DNA from: Cyrtodaria siliqua
Taxonomy: Eukaryota; Mollusca; Bivalvia; Adapedonta; Hiatellidae
Direction: 5' to 3'
Assembly (NCBI GenBank): GCA_037043455.1
Contig: JAWPHD010005579.1
Location: 96,494-160,493 of the forward strand
DNA: 64,000 nucleotides
Part shown: positions 34,649 through 46,544 of the stretch, in pieces
Layout: each line of letters starts with the position of its first letter
Numbering within the stretch: the first letter of the stretch is position 1
Notes under the pieces: model-generated
What the model was told of the DNA's origin: nothing
Databases searched by the model: none
What the model saw: only the letters and a program-made list of their open reading frames with translations
Position numbers and translations under genes: made by a program

Positions 34649-35776
34649 TGTTTGGTCAAATTTGGGCCAAAATAAAATCTATTTCAAAATTTTGGATTTC
34701 AACTGCCCTTGATAAGACAGAGAGGATTATATGAATGTTATTTGTTTTTAGTTTCAGGTTGTGTATATTTCTAGGCGGATGCACAACAAATGGTATATGT
34801 TAATGTCAGATTGTGAATAAATAACATTTTAGAACACCTTTTTATGCTTCATTTGCTCTTATATATGTTTTGTATAATGGAAATCTATGTGTTGCATAAT
34901 TAGGATTAATTTCATCAAATCAGCCAAAATGAATTTTCAGTTTTACAGGAAGGACTCATCCCAATTAAACATTTTGAATACCTCTAAGGTCTACCTGCCG
35001 TATAAAGCCACTAAATCGAGCTGGGCAGGTTTTTCATTTAAATTTATAAATCAGGGGGACCTTTTTCAAAATATTGACAATTCCATCCCATAAAAAAATC
35101 AATATTTAGCACAGAAGTAAACCGTGCAACTGTAGTTATAATTGTGTGTAAACCTCCATAGCAGTACTCTGAGATGGCATGTTGGTATCTGTGACTGTTC
35201 ATGTGTTCCATTTAAACAAATCACCCCTACCATTTTCACATCAGAATCAAACATCACCATGCACTTCTATATCCCACCCATGAAAATTGAATATTCTCTC
35301 ATCAGGCTGTGATGTATGTTCCTTAGTCTTAACTATATACGATGTAATTCCTTATCTTATTACCTCCATCATGTCCAGCCATTCCTAATAATAATTTGCA
35401 GTTATACTTTATTTTCGAATGATTATTCCCAACACAATGTCATCATAACTTACATGTCAAAATTATACGCATGTATTGTGTGCTGCAGCACATATATGCT
35501 GTTTCTCCAGACCAACTGTAATTGGTAATTAATTTTCATGTAACACTGATAACTTATGTCATGAAATATTTGCTGACAGTGTGAAGTTCTGTTTAGTCAT
35601 CAGATTACATTTATTTTGGCGCAAACGTTCACGGCAATTATTTTTTTATATTATACACAGTGCGGTGGATATTAGATGAAAATAAAAGAGTAACTATAGG
35701 GTAAAACATGAATACTACTAAAAAACTGTCACATGTAGTTCCAATGAAATAAACAGAAATTATATACTACACTGAA
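34649..35776. other. No gene seen
   Basis: AT-rich unique sequence; frames of 68-70 codons have no motif. Confidence 0.45.
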
Positions 35777-35808
35777 GCAGGGAGTACGTTATATAACATA
35801 CTCCCTGA
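35777..35808. repeat. Short palindrome next to the M1 MITE
   Basis: CAGGGAGTACGTTATATAAC + ATACTCCCTG is a near-perfect 30-bp palindrome directly abutting the MITE's left end. Confidence 0.5.
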
Positions 35809-36291
35809 CTGAAGTGATATGAAAACGCAACACGGGAATTTCCGCTATATATTGTATATACTGCACACTTAATTGCACATAATATTCCAAAGAAATCCCA
35901 AGATGTTTTTTTAAAAAAAAGTTGCAGTTAACTAGAGAAAGGACACAACTGTGATGTTGTAGAAGTTTTAATCACACTACACTTTGTAACAAGAACTTCA
36001 TCAATGCTGAAGTTGCTCTTCGAAAAATTGAGCTAGTTCAGTACTGTATTTAACGTAAATAGTTTGCAAAATTTTGCATCCTAAGTTTGCTCACATGATT
36101 GAGCCAAACGCGTACTCTGTGAATAATGAAACATTGCAGGAATACTATAAATTTGCTGTATTATTTGTTGTTTTAGTACTTTTTCCAAAAGGAAAGGTCT
36201 TACGTAGCCATGTACCATTCGATTAAAAGCAGCATACTGTACATACAATATATAGCGGAAATTCCCGTGTTGCGTTTTCATATCACTTCAG
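35809..36291. mobile_element. MITE family M1, copy with long inverted ends
   Basis: 483 bp with nearly perfect ~50-bp terminal inverted repeats starting CTGAAGTGATATGAAAACGC. Both ends carry the family's GGAAATTTCCGCTATATATT-type block. No coding capacity. Flanks do not show a clear TA duplication, unlike the copies at 11911 and 58472. Confidence 0.75.
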
Positions 36292-36297
36292 TGGTAA

Positions 36298-36372
36298 TGG
36301 GACACAAGGGACCATGGACAAAAGGGACCAGACACTTGGGACCACATTTGGGGACAAAAGGGACCATTCAAA
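36298..36372. repeat. Short GGGACAAAAGGGACCA repeats
   Basis: Four or five loose copies of GGGACC(A/-)...GGGACAAAAGGGACCA beside the right end of the M1 MITE. Confidence 0.5.
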
Positions 36373-37094
36373 AATTAGTTAAAAATGTAGATTTACATTG
36401 ATAATAGTTGTGTATTGCAATGGTAAATATCATATGTATGTGTAATTGATGATACACCTCCAATCTCTGTAACTGACAAGCCTGTATAGCTGGTGTAATT
36501 GATGACACACCTCCAATCTCTCCCTACCAGGGAAGGGAATGTTGCCCCTTTAATTAATATACAGTCCCTGGATTGTTGGACAACAATAACATGAAACATA
36601 CCTTTTTAGTTTTGTTAATGGTTATCAGGTTTCCTCAGGCTCTGACTAAGTTGCAGCGTCCTTGTGTCAGTTCACTGCACTGTGAAGCGTTGTCTGTTTC
36701 TTCGTTTCTTTCCTCCTTCAACACTCTCTTACAATTACGACACTATAAATGCAAAATAAAGATAGCGACAATGTGTTTGCCCGTACCTACTTACATTATA
36801 TATCCATGCAAATACATTGCAGCTGATTTTCCTAAACACTGACACGGACACAAGTAAACAATAAAATACGCCACCTGGTGAGTGACTGGCAAAACGGTGA
36901 TTGTGTAAGGAATATTTGATAAATACCGTTTGTGTTATGTTATTTACATAAACATGCCAACTGCTTGTTATTAATCGGGATGACAATCTAGGAATTAACT
37001 ACAGACATGCAGTTTAAACAGGATAATAGCATAAAAAATGAATCGTACAATTCAAGATAGGTATTTTTGACCAACACCGGTTGAAATTATAGGA
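36373..37094. other. No gene; small duplication
   Basis: GTAATTGATGATACACCTCC + AATCTCT occurs twice (36440, 36494). The remainder is unique. Confidence 0.45.
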
Positions 37095-37212
37095 CAAAGT
37101 CGCGAGCTAAAAGTTCACCTTTAGCAGCGCCGCCTGGTGGTGAGTTGTACAACTCAAGGCCAACACCATTGAAACTGCGAGCTAAAAGTTCACCTTTAGC
37201 AGCGCCGCCTGG
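37095..37212. repeat. ~80-bp tandem duplication
   Basis: GCGAGCTAAAAGTTCACCTT + TAGCAGCGCCGCCTGGTG occurs twice (near 37101 and 37168), each preceded by a CCAACACCGGTTGAAA-like stretch. Confidence 0.65.
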
Positions 37213-37756
37213 TGATGTGTTTGGGTGAACTTGACACAATGCTATCTATCTATTTATATATATCTATTTATAGTCTATATATGTCATCCCGTTGAATAAA
37301 AGCCAGTATTGGTTACTTCGACGTACCTATTCAGATTCAGATTCAGATGTCAAACCACACGCATTAATTACGACATAGAGAAGGATAGAGAGAAGAGGAG
37401 ATATCATAGTCCAGTGTTATAGTATATGTATATAGTAATTATATATCGGAACGTTATATACGTTACGTTATACCATCAATACCAATGGTATCAATAAAAT
37501 GTAAGCATAGCATATAATTAATGATATATTATTATTCAATCATCGATTTAAAGAAAATAACCCGCCATATATCGTCATCATCGTTTATCAAAACTCTGTC
37601 CATAATACTGTTAATGTGTCGATTAAAACTTTTTTCACGGGTTCTTAAAATACCCGTGAGTAAATATGCGTAAAATTAATTATGAGCTGGTAACTTTTAA
37701 TTCAACGATCCAGTTTTGGATATTTTGACAAGACAATTTAAACAACGTCTAGAACA
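37213..37756. other. No gene seen
   Basis: AT-rich with short (TATC)/(TA) runs. Nothing supported. Confidence 0.45.
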
Positions 37757-37922
37757 ACAAATGTGTTTTTATTTGTTTTGTTTTTATGGTGTTTCACGTC
37801 ATTTTCTCGTAAGGTTATATATGAAGGTCGATTTTTTGTGGTGGAGGCAGACCACCCACTTTTTCTGGGTAGAACCAGTACTGTACACCTCCCGCCATCC
37901 GTAAGAATCGACACTGTCGGGA
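37757..37922 (-). mobile_element. SINE family 2, 5'-truncated
   Basis: Minus strand: GACAGTGTCGATTCTTACGG, GTACAGTACTGGTTCTACCC, GTGGTCTGCCTCCACCAC, tail AATGACGTGAAACACCATAA. Its 5' side is cut at the 3' tail of the LINE at 37924. Confidence 0.65.
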
Positions 37923-37923
37923 C

Positions 37924-39110
37924 ATGAATGAATGAATGAATGAATGAATGAATGAATAGTGTTTTACGGCACGTTGACACATAAATAGGTCATATTGTGC
38001 GCAAAAACCGTCGAAAGATGAAGAAATTAAGTAGTAATTAAAAATTAATGTAAATATATAAATATAAAACTATTAAAAAATAAGGGATGATATGGTAGTA
38101 ATATAAACTATATATGTAAACCAACAAATGCCCGTCAACGGGTATATAAACAAGTAAATATATATAAGAACACATTATAATGATTTATATAGCCTGATTT
38201 CTTTTAGGAAATCTAAAACAATACTAAAATCTATAGTATCAAATAACTCTTTCATAGTATTAACATTGTAGTACCTTTAACGCATAGGATCAAAGTCTAC
38301 ACATTCCAACAAGATGTTAACGGTGCAAAGCAGGGTATACATTCTGGTAATTGCTCAGCTTGTAATAAGTATGAATGAGTATAACGTGTATGCCCTATCC
38401 TGCACCCGGCTAGGACAACTTCTTCTCGACGAATGGGTCTACTATAAGAATGCCATTCTCCAAGTAACGATTTAATTGAATGGAGTTTATTGTTAAGCGG
38501 CTTGCCAAGAGTTACGAATAAATGTGTTAATACAACTTTTAAAATCAGGTAATTTAGCATTAGATATATGTAAACCTAATGCTGCTTTATCAGCACTATC
38601 AGTTCAATCATTACCATGTATTCCAACATGGCTTGGAAGCCAGCAGAAAACAATAACATTATCAACAATAAGAGAATTGTACTTTTCTAAAAGCTGAAGC
38701 ACAACTGGATTATCATGTTTCATATTACCCAGTGCTGGGAGAGATGAAAGGGAATCAGAAAAGGTTTCAAAATGGTCATCATCAGATTCCAGAATATAAT
38801 TTAAGGAAAGTTCAATTGCCTTAAGTTCAACTGAAAAGTTAGAGGCCTTGTCAGGAAGGCGGCTCTTTATGCTGTGTTTGTGAACAACAGCTGCTTCACT
38901 ACTTTATCTCCATCTTTAGAACCATCTGTGTATATATGTTGAAAGTTACTGTATTTCGATTTAATTTCATTAAATTTGCTTTGAAAGACAGTAGGGTCTG
39001 TACTGGATTTGTTACTATTACACAGATCGAAAATAATTGTTGGTGTTTCCAAAGTCCACGGTGGAATTTGTGGTACTTTGTACTTGGCAATCAAATTTAG
39101 GTCTATTTCA
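37924..39110 (-). pseudogene. LINE retrotransposon 3' part with RNase H domain, decayed
   Basis: Minus strand translation shows an RNase H domain: HIYTDGSKDGDKV (first Asp, ~38940), NFSVELKAIELSLNYIL (Glu), FETFSDSLSSL (Asp), VIVFCWLPSHVGIHGND, then an in-frame TGA just before TDSADKAA (last Asp). Further on, RREEVVLAGCRIGHTRYTHS and PECIPC fit the Cys-rich C terminus seen in LINEs that carry RNase H (I/Jockey-like). The reverse transcriptase is missing. It ends in GTGCCGTAAAACACTATTCA followed by (ATTC)n. Confidence 0.75.
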
Positions 39111-39858
39111 GTGTCTGTTAATTTTGGTTTAATACGAAGACCATGGTTGGGACAATTGGATTAGGAAGATTTTAAATATATGATCAAATAATCCGTTTCT
39201 TTACTTCAAAACATTTGAAGATATATATTCTTATTTTTGTATGACGTTTTCTTTTGTGCTAAAAATGAAAAAAAAAAGCAATTTTAATGATTTGTTAGTA
39301 TTGCAATCGACCTTGCGTATGACGAAAACTGGTGTAGCTAATCATACTTGGTCTTGTACAATAATAATTGCTTATATATGTTTTACGTAAGTCAATAAAC
39401 AAAAAACATTCTAAAATAAAATGATATTCAAACATATTACAACTATTACATTTTCTTTCGTCTAGTCTAAGGGAATACTGCATGGTCTCTGCCATCTACC
39501 GGATTCAATTTTGAGACAAAGAATCAATTAAACTAGTCATTGCAATTGTAAATTTTGGAATCTTTGCACATTAAAGAAAAATAGCGCTCTGAACGATTTT
39601 TTTACACGTTCACGATATAGCTGTAAATCATTATCAAAAGGCGTTGCTTAATAATACAGAGGAAAGCTTCAATATTACCTACGACGTCACGTAAACAAGT
39701 TGTTGATTTTGAAACGCAACGTTAAAAATCAGATTTTTATTTATAATTTCGTTATTTACTAAGATTTTTTGACCAAACAAATTGTATCACAAAGAGGACG
39801 ATAAATCGGATAATTTGGTATGTGACACTATAATTGAGACAGCGAAAATAAAAGGGGA
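39111..39858. other. No gene seen; possible LINE remains on the left
   Basis: The LINE similarity fades at ~39110. Beyond it, unique AT-rich sequence precedes the small coding-like region at 39859. Confidence 0.4.
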
Positions 39859-40180
39859 ATGTCGTCGAAAGAAATATGTCCGGCTCCGAAACTTGGCAAA
39901 AGTACATTCGGGCCAGAAAACAACGATACTGAGCATCGAGAGTACCATCTAAATAAGTTGAACTCTATGAAGAAAAAGCTTGACGCCATAGAACGTGAGA
40001 AAATAGTTGTGACGGAGACAGGAGGAGGTACAACATTCATCTTAAATACTGGTATGTATGAACTTCTAAAGATTGCAGTCGATAAGTATTCTACGGCAGA
40101 TCACAAGTTTTACCTATAAAAAAATAACCGTGAAAGACAAAGATGGCAATGCGGCAGAGACAAGATACAGAGTATCGTAA
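39859..40180 (+). pseudogene. Unidentified small coding-like region with a frameshift
   Basis: ATG frame MSSKEICPAPKLGKSTFGPE... with a charged helical middle (NKLNSMKKKLDAIEREK) and VVTETGGGTTFILNTGMYEL, to a stop at 40119. In the next frame the sequence continues YKKITVKDKDGNAAETRYRV then stop (about 40175), suggesting one frameshift in a ~105-residue protein. Composition looks protein-like (few low-complexity runs). I recognise no family; no splice sites are obvious. Confidence 0.35.
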
Positions 40181-40829
40181 GGTAAAACACATTACTGTAC
40201 GTTGAATATGTACCACACACGATGTACGTGCTTATAGTAAATGGAAAACGTGTATCGTATTTTATGGACACTGACCTAAAGGTTTACCACCACCAATTAC
40301 ATGTAAACCTCCGAGGTGTATTCGAATGTAGTTCCTATAATAAAAAGTAATCCCTCCTTTTTCGATGGAAATGGGCATTATAAGTAGGGGTAAACTGCCC
40401 ATTTCTATTCGATTTTGTGGTTATATGTATAAGAAGCGTATTAATAGGTTTTACTGGATCACTGATGAACATTTTCGAAATTTCGACTCTATGCTTACAC
40501 TTTGTGAGCAATGAAAACAGTCGATCAATAAAAACAGCTGTACCCTTAAACTGTTTAGTAATCAAACAAGAACTTTCTTACATGTCTTGTGACCTCACGT
40601 TTTCTGGTGATTTTTCAAGTGGAAAAATAGTTTTCTATATGAACATTACACTGCTGCATTATCCGTACTTGAGTTGAATTTGCAGCAAATCATTAATATG
40701 TGACACTTTAACATTGGTGTCTATCACCGGGGGAAAATAATTGGTGCTTTCATACCTAAACGAAATTCTGAACATCATCAAAGTTTGCCAAGCCGAAGGA
40801 AATACAACATGTACTGATGTCAATGACAG
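40181..40829. other. No gene seen
   Basis: Overlapping 76- and 86-codon frames on opposite strands with no motif. Confidence 0.4.
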
Positions 40830-41365
40830 TATCCGGTCATGGATAATGAAGTATTTTGTAACCGAGGTTCACATTTTCTAAGTATCGAGTTTCGAGTAGA
40901 GAATATCTAATTTCGAGTAGAGAAAATCGAGTTTGAGTAGACAGTATCGAGTTTCGAGTAGAGAAAATCGAGTTTCGAGTAGACATGGATAATGAAGTGT
41001 TTTGTAACCGAGATTCACATTTTCTAAGTATCGAGTTTCGAGTAGACAAAATCGAGTTTCGAGTAGAGAAAATCGAGTTTCGAGTAGACAATATCGAGTT
41101 TAATCTAAGTTTAAAAATTACCAACAGAAAACAGTCAAATATGAGCAGCAATGATGTTATAGAGGCAGCAGACAGGTATCCAAGTAGTTTCATCTTTATC
41201 TTATAATCACATCTGTCTTATTAATACCCTTACATAAGCCCTTGTAACAGTAACATCAAGTTTCCAAGTTTATTTTGTACAGTATATAAAATATGATAAC
41301 TCGTGATCTTACTCCAGGACAAAAAAAAAAGATTTGTTTCAGTGATCGTTTGGGATTGATAATTG
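40830..41365. repeat. Element with 21-bp tandem repeat, copy 1
   Basis: Units of AAAATCGAGTTTCGAGTAGA + G occupy ~40885-41100, interrupted by a duplication of the flank GGATAATGAAGT.TTTTGTAAC. They are followed by ~260 bp shared with copy 2 (49825-50310), including CCAACAGAAAACAGTCAAAT and TGATCTTACTCCAGGACAAA. On the minus strand an ATG frame (41193-40837) reads a hydrophobic start (LLLIFDCFLLVIFKLR) and then runs through the repeat as a 7-residue pattern. Confidence 0.75.
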
Positions 41366-41432
41366 ACTCTTGATAATTAAAGGTCGAGATTTATTCTCCG
41401 GAGAAACTACGATTCACAGAATCATTTAATCA

Positions 41433-41433
41433 T

Positions 41434-41488
<55 letters not shown>
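41433..41488. repeat. (AT)n microsatellite
   Basis: About 27 AT dinucleotides in a row, between the 21-bp-repeat element and the ~165-bp array. Confidence 0.95.
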
Positions 41489-41489
<1 letters not shown>

Positions 41490-41689
41490 CTATCAGCATG
41501 TGGTTAAATTTCTGCTGAACATACTGATCAGATTGGTCATTTCAGTTCTGCCAGATGTTGGATATATATAAGTATAGATTCCTTTAAAATTAATATTTCT
41601 GAATTAATTTACAAAGTAGCGTTCACTATTTTATTAGTCCACTACCAGTGTATTATTTTCGGGTCCGTTTCTAGCCTCATAAAACGGTT

Positions 41690-42545
41690 GCGGTAGTGCA
41701 TTGATAGGGTAAAAAAGTTCGTTTTCCAAAAAAAGGAATTATCAATGTGTTAATTAAACCACTCATTAGCCATTATGCGTCGAGCGAGCGAAGCGAGGGA
41801 AAAAAAATTGTTATACTGAGGGCGTGCATCGAAATTGTTTGATATTTTATCTACAGTAACATGGACATACATGTATGAATAAAAAAAGTCCGTTTTCAAA
41901 TAAAAGGATTTAACAATGTGTTAATTAAACCACTCATTAGCCATTATGCGTCGAGCGAGCGAAGCGAGCGAAAACAAAATTATACTGAGGGCGTGCATCG
42001 AAATTGTTTGATATTTTATCTACAGTAACATGGACATACATGTATGAATAAAAAAAAGTCCGTTTTCAAATAAAAGGATTTAACAATGTGTTAATTAAAC
42101 CACTCATTAGTCATTATACGTAGAGCGAGCGAAGCGAGCGAGACTTTTTTTTATACTGAGGGCGTGCATCGAAATTGTTTGATATTTTATCTACAGTAAC
42201 ATGAACATACATGTATGAATAAAAAAAGTCCGTTTTAAAATAAAAGGTTTTAACAATTTGTTAATTAAACCACTCATTAGCCATTATGCGTCAGGCGAGC
42301 GAAAAAAAAAAAATACTGAGTGCGTGCATCGAAATTGTTTGATATTTTATCTACAGTAACATGGACATGTATGAATAAAAAAAGTCCGTTTTCAAATAAA
42401 AGGATTTAACAATGTGTTAATTAAACCACTCATTAGTCATTATGCGTAGGGCGAGCGAAGCGAGCGAGAAATTTTTTAATACTGAGGGCGTGCATCGAAA
42501 TTGTTTGATATTATATCTACAGTAACATGGACATACATGTATGAT
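41690..42545. repeat. ~165-bp tandem array, ~5 units
   Basis: GAGGGCGTGCATCGAAATTG recurs at 41817, 41988, 42155, 42317 and 42484 (spacing 162-171). Each unit has GTCCGTTTTCAAATAAAAGG, TTAATTAAACCACTCATTAG, GAGCGAGCGAAGCGAGCG and ATCTACAGTAACATGGACAT. No coding capacity. Confidence 0.9.
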
Positions 42546-44102
42546 CCGGAATCTTTAGGGGGCGCGCGCCGGGTGCGCCGTGCGCCCCCGCTGGATCTGC
42601 TAGTGTATTACCAGGGGGACTACAAGTTAATTTACTTTATGTCTGTCAGTCCCTATCTCTGTATGTCCGCAGAAGTGGGCAGTACTAACACCTCCACACA
42701 TTTTTATGAAATGTGCCCGTGCAAGTTTTCTTCCATTTTAATTTGGCCGTTTGGAGCCTTTTTTCTTGTTCTATCTTCGATGATTGCATTTTGTGATTAT
42801 GGATTAACGGCTTCATGTATTTTTCTAGTACGGAAAATCAGTAATTGATGTAGATACATGAACGAGACGTAATAGTTGGCCATTACATAAGTAGCTCCAT
42901 TAACGTCTGTATATTTTTGGTAAATATAAAAACACTGTTGAGTTCCGGTTTATTTCCGACGCACATGCGCAGCAGGCTATACGAACGCCATTTTGCTTTA
43001 GTGTACATAGACGGATCCTGGTGTACAGTAGGTCGACGTTATACGTTACATTGGACATTTCAAGCCATTGTAATCATTGCAAAATCGTGGGCGAAAATAT
43101 TTTTGGGCGAAGGTAAGTACCGTAGATAAGTTTTGGTAGGTAATATGGCATATTATGGTTGTGGTGGAGAAGTAGGTCATGCTTCACGGGGCTGTCCACA
43201 AGTTCATGAATGTGTGGCTATGGCTGTGGGCAGTGTTGAGAACTTGTAATACACCATTACGGGGCTTATTTGATAGGGATGTTGTGGAGTGTCTATATGG
43301 ATTTATAGCGAGCTCTACGGTAACGCGAGTAGCAAATACTACGGGGGAAAAAACAGTGGTAAAAAAGTCGAAACACAGTTAACTCCCTTGTTAAGGGGAG
43401 GTCATGGCTATATTCGTTCCAAACGCAGTTAACTCCCATCTGTTTGGTATCCGGCCCACCTCTATTCGCGTTGGTTCTAGTCCATCCAGTTGGCCGGTTA
43501 CCAGACTTCATTGTTAATGTGACGTCATTATGTAAACGACGGTCAGGCAGTTTATTATTATAAAATAATTGTGATTATTACCAGCTGAGAGTCAAGGTAA
43601 GGATATTTCTAACTAAGCTTTAAGCTACTGCAGTATCAATAATCTAAAATACAATGTTTAAATGAAAACGCATCGCACTTTAGTGATATAGATAGATGTT
43701 ACGGTAAAGTCGGTGGGTGGGGAAATTTTAATAACTGCAGAATGCAGTCTGCTGTTGCCGGTAGCGGAAGTTAAGTTTCCACGAAATGTGAGCGTTTTTA
43801 CAGATGTTGAATGGTGCTTAAAGATTCAGTTCTGTTTATTATGTTCTGAAAAATGGTTTGGCGTAGGAACAGGGATGGGTTGGGGGCCCAATAATGTAAA
43901 GGGGTGGACAGGGAATGATCAGAGTATGTTAAAAGGGGCCTGGGCGGCACAGTATGTTTTGGCTCCCACTCCACCCCACCACCAAAAAAAAAATGTGTCC
44001 CGAAATTTTACAGTCTAGTGGCAAAAAATGCATTTTAATAATAAAGAAATATATCTATATCGGTGAATAAAATACAGTTTTTAGTAGGAGTTTGGATGGT
44101 TG
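42546..44102. other. No supported gene; possible promoter-like segment
   Basis: 42945-43115 has GCACATGCGCAGCAGG (NRF1-like), CGCCATTTTGC (YY1-like) and a good donor AAGGTAAGTA at 43110 on the plus strand, a combination seen at animal gene starts, but no downstream exon is recognised. The rest shows nothing definite. Confidence 0.25.
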
Positions 44103-44168
44103 CATAGTAATTAAATCACGAGCGCATTAGCACGATTGATTTAATTATTGCGCTCGTGATTTTATTAC
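44103..44168. repeat. Hairpin, ~16-bp arms
   Basis: AATCACGAGCGCATTA...TATTGCGCTCGTGATT, arms separated by ~18 bp. Possibly a small foldback MITE. Confidence 0.55.
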
Positions 44169-45831
44169 TAGCATCGGAACGATTCTAATTGATTCTAACA
44201 CAACAATAACCCCATTGTTTATGCTATTGTGGGGGCACTATATTTTATCGGAGGTCAAGGTAAACAGGCTGCTATGTTTACAGGCTGTTCCATTGGGCGC
44301 CCCTGTATGCAAAGTTCTGCATGCCAGTGCATGGTACAACATGCTTAAATACACCAGTATCACATGACAAACAATTAAGTCATTGCTTACGGCGTTTAGC
44401 TTGCGCTGTATGACGTCAAACATTCTCAGACAGACTCAGCTTGTTCAAGAAGCTTATTAATGTTACTTGTACTGATGCATATGATGGGTTGAGTGCAAGC
44501 TTTGGGAGCATGGCAAGTTTGATGTAATTAACATTTCATTAAAGTTACTGTTGAGTTTGCCTTCGTGTATATTTACCAAGTGATGTAACGTGGCGCTTCC
44601 AACGGATGAAATATACGCAGGGAATTAATGGAACAGTTGTATTTTATCGTAGAATAACATACAGTGGTCTCTCTTCATTTGTATATGATTATGAAAGACT
44701 GCGCAGGTCTAGAATTATTTTAGAAATAGAAATAAACATGATAATCCAGCCAGGAGATAAGTCAGAAACTTGTACTCTGGTGAAAATGAGCATATATATA
44801 GAGGATCTTACATGAGTGACTGAGTATTAATGATTTTAATAAAAGAGTTTGATAAAATGATAGTATACGAGGCCCTTGCCGAGTATCCTATATTTTTATC
44901 CAACGAGTTTATTAAAGTCAATAATACACAGTCACGAATGTAAGATTCTGTTTATCACATAACACACCGACGACGTGATAGTATCACTTTATTATTCTTT
45001 AATGTTGTAAATTCTTCTTATATACGGCGGCAAATTGTAAGACAAACCATGACGTTGTTTTGTTGTTAACATGACGTCACTATGCTACGCGGCTGTAAAT
45101 GCGTTTGCCCTACAAATAATGCGACACCTTATACCAAATTTAACGTTACTAACATTCCTTTTATGAAGTAATGAAGTAAGATTTCAAATAATGATAAAAA
45201 ATTAAGGCGTCTGAATGTACCGTATGATAAACCATGCAAACAAAATGTTTGACTGTATACACACACAGTGATTCGGTCCTCATTTGAAACTGTAATACAC
45301 TACTCCCAGAAGCCATGTTATGTGATAAACACAAATATCATAAATATTATATACGCAACTAAACACATATCAACTGGAATTATTTTATTGTTTAAAATAA
45401 ACAATAATTCCATAAGAAACAAGACAGGGAAGAATACATACTTTAATCGAAATTTTCTAAGTTCAAGGCCCAAAACACAGATTAAAATGCACATGTTATA
45501 CTTCATAGAGACTAACTGATTACAACTGATGATTGATCGGTTACATCCAATCAATGGTAACCAATTATCCATTGTAAGTTTCAACCGATTGCCCATCACT
45601 AGTAACTGGCAGATGAATGATATAATTTGGATCGTGATACCTCATTTTTGCAGCTTATTAGCACAATTTTGAAAAAATTATATAGCGCGTCTGATTTCAA
45701 ATAATTTTCAGTTTATGGAGCTAATTGCTCAATCTGGTGTTACCAACCTCCCAAGGCACATTATTATTGATACTATAACAACAGGTAATAATGTGTATTT
45801 AAAAATTGATTCACTCATTTTCGGTATACCT
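44169..45831. other. No gene seen
   Basis: Unique AT-rich sequence. A 69-codon frame at 44606 has no motif. Confidence 0.4.
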
Positions 45832-45947
45832 GGGGTTTTAACGACGGTAATGGTTGGCAAATTTACCATAAATGCAAAGTGAATAGAAAATTTACCATGA
45901 AGCTATTTATGGTAAAGTTGCCATTCATTACCACCGTTCAAACCCCA
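45832..45947. mobile_element. Foldback MITE, ~45-bp arms
   Basis: GGGGTTTTAACGACGGTAAT + GGTTGGCAAATTTACCATAA at the left, with its complement ending GAACGGTGGTAATGAATGGC in reverse at the right; short centre. No coding capacity. Confidence 0.7.
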
Positions 45948-46145
45948 ATACTTCTATTGCATTGACCTTAAATGAAACCCGTTTATTTGCTGCATTTAAA
46001 TTCCCAGTGAAATAACACTTTTACGTTTTGGGCAGAGTTACAGCAAAAAAGGTATAGTTTATTCGTTTGACTAACTTGGGAACTGTCGTAAGTTGCTATA
46101 AAAAAGCGTGCAAGGTTGGCAACGTCACTGTTACCAAGTATTATA

Positions 46146-46290
46146 AAAGGATTAAATTCAATATTTCTATATTTTTACGGGTTATTAAAAACATTTAAGC
46201 TAGTTTAAATTTAGCGAGAAGTGTCTTGGGACTTCACACACTTTAAACTAGTCTAATATTTTGTAGATCTAAATATTGAATTAAATCCTT
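46146..46290. mobile_element. Foldback MITE, ~145 bp
   Basis: Ends AAGGATTAAATTCAATATTT and AAATATTGAATTAAATCCTT are inverted copies. Inner arms AAGCTAGTTTAAA / TTTAAACTAGTCT also pair around AGTGTCTTGGGACTTCACAC. Confidence 0.7.
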
Positions 46291-46424
46291 AAAAAATCAA
46301 TTCTTCGATGGATTAATCTAGTTTTTCATTTGCCTGACTCCAGTACATGTTTGTTAACATCCCTCGGCTAGGAAATATTTTCCTTTTTGCAGTGTTATAC
46401 AGTAGCTTCTTGATCATACATTTT

Positions 46425-46510
46425 TTAATGGCATATCAACACATTATCTAAGGTTATTTAAAGCCGCCCAAGGCAGAGGAAAAGGATATATAGGAATCAT
46501 ATAACCTTCA
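46425..46510 (-). mobile_element. SINE family 1 fragment
   Basis: Minus strand body CTCTGCCTTGGGCGGCTTTA and tail TGTGTTGATATGCCATTAAA. Abuts a SINE 2 copy in the opposite orientation. Confidence 0.6.
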
Positions 46511-46544
46511 ATACACGGGACTGTCCACTTTATGTCCGGCGCAT

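Noticed and set aside
43145..43250. Zinc-knuckle-like CGGEVGHASRGCP frame
   Set aside because: Spacing is CX5H instead of CX4H, the first Cys pair is absent, and the frame is only ~35 codons with no neighbouring gag.
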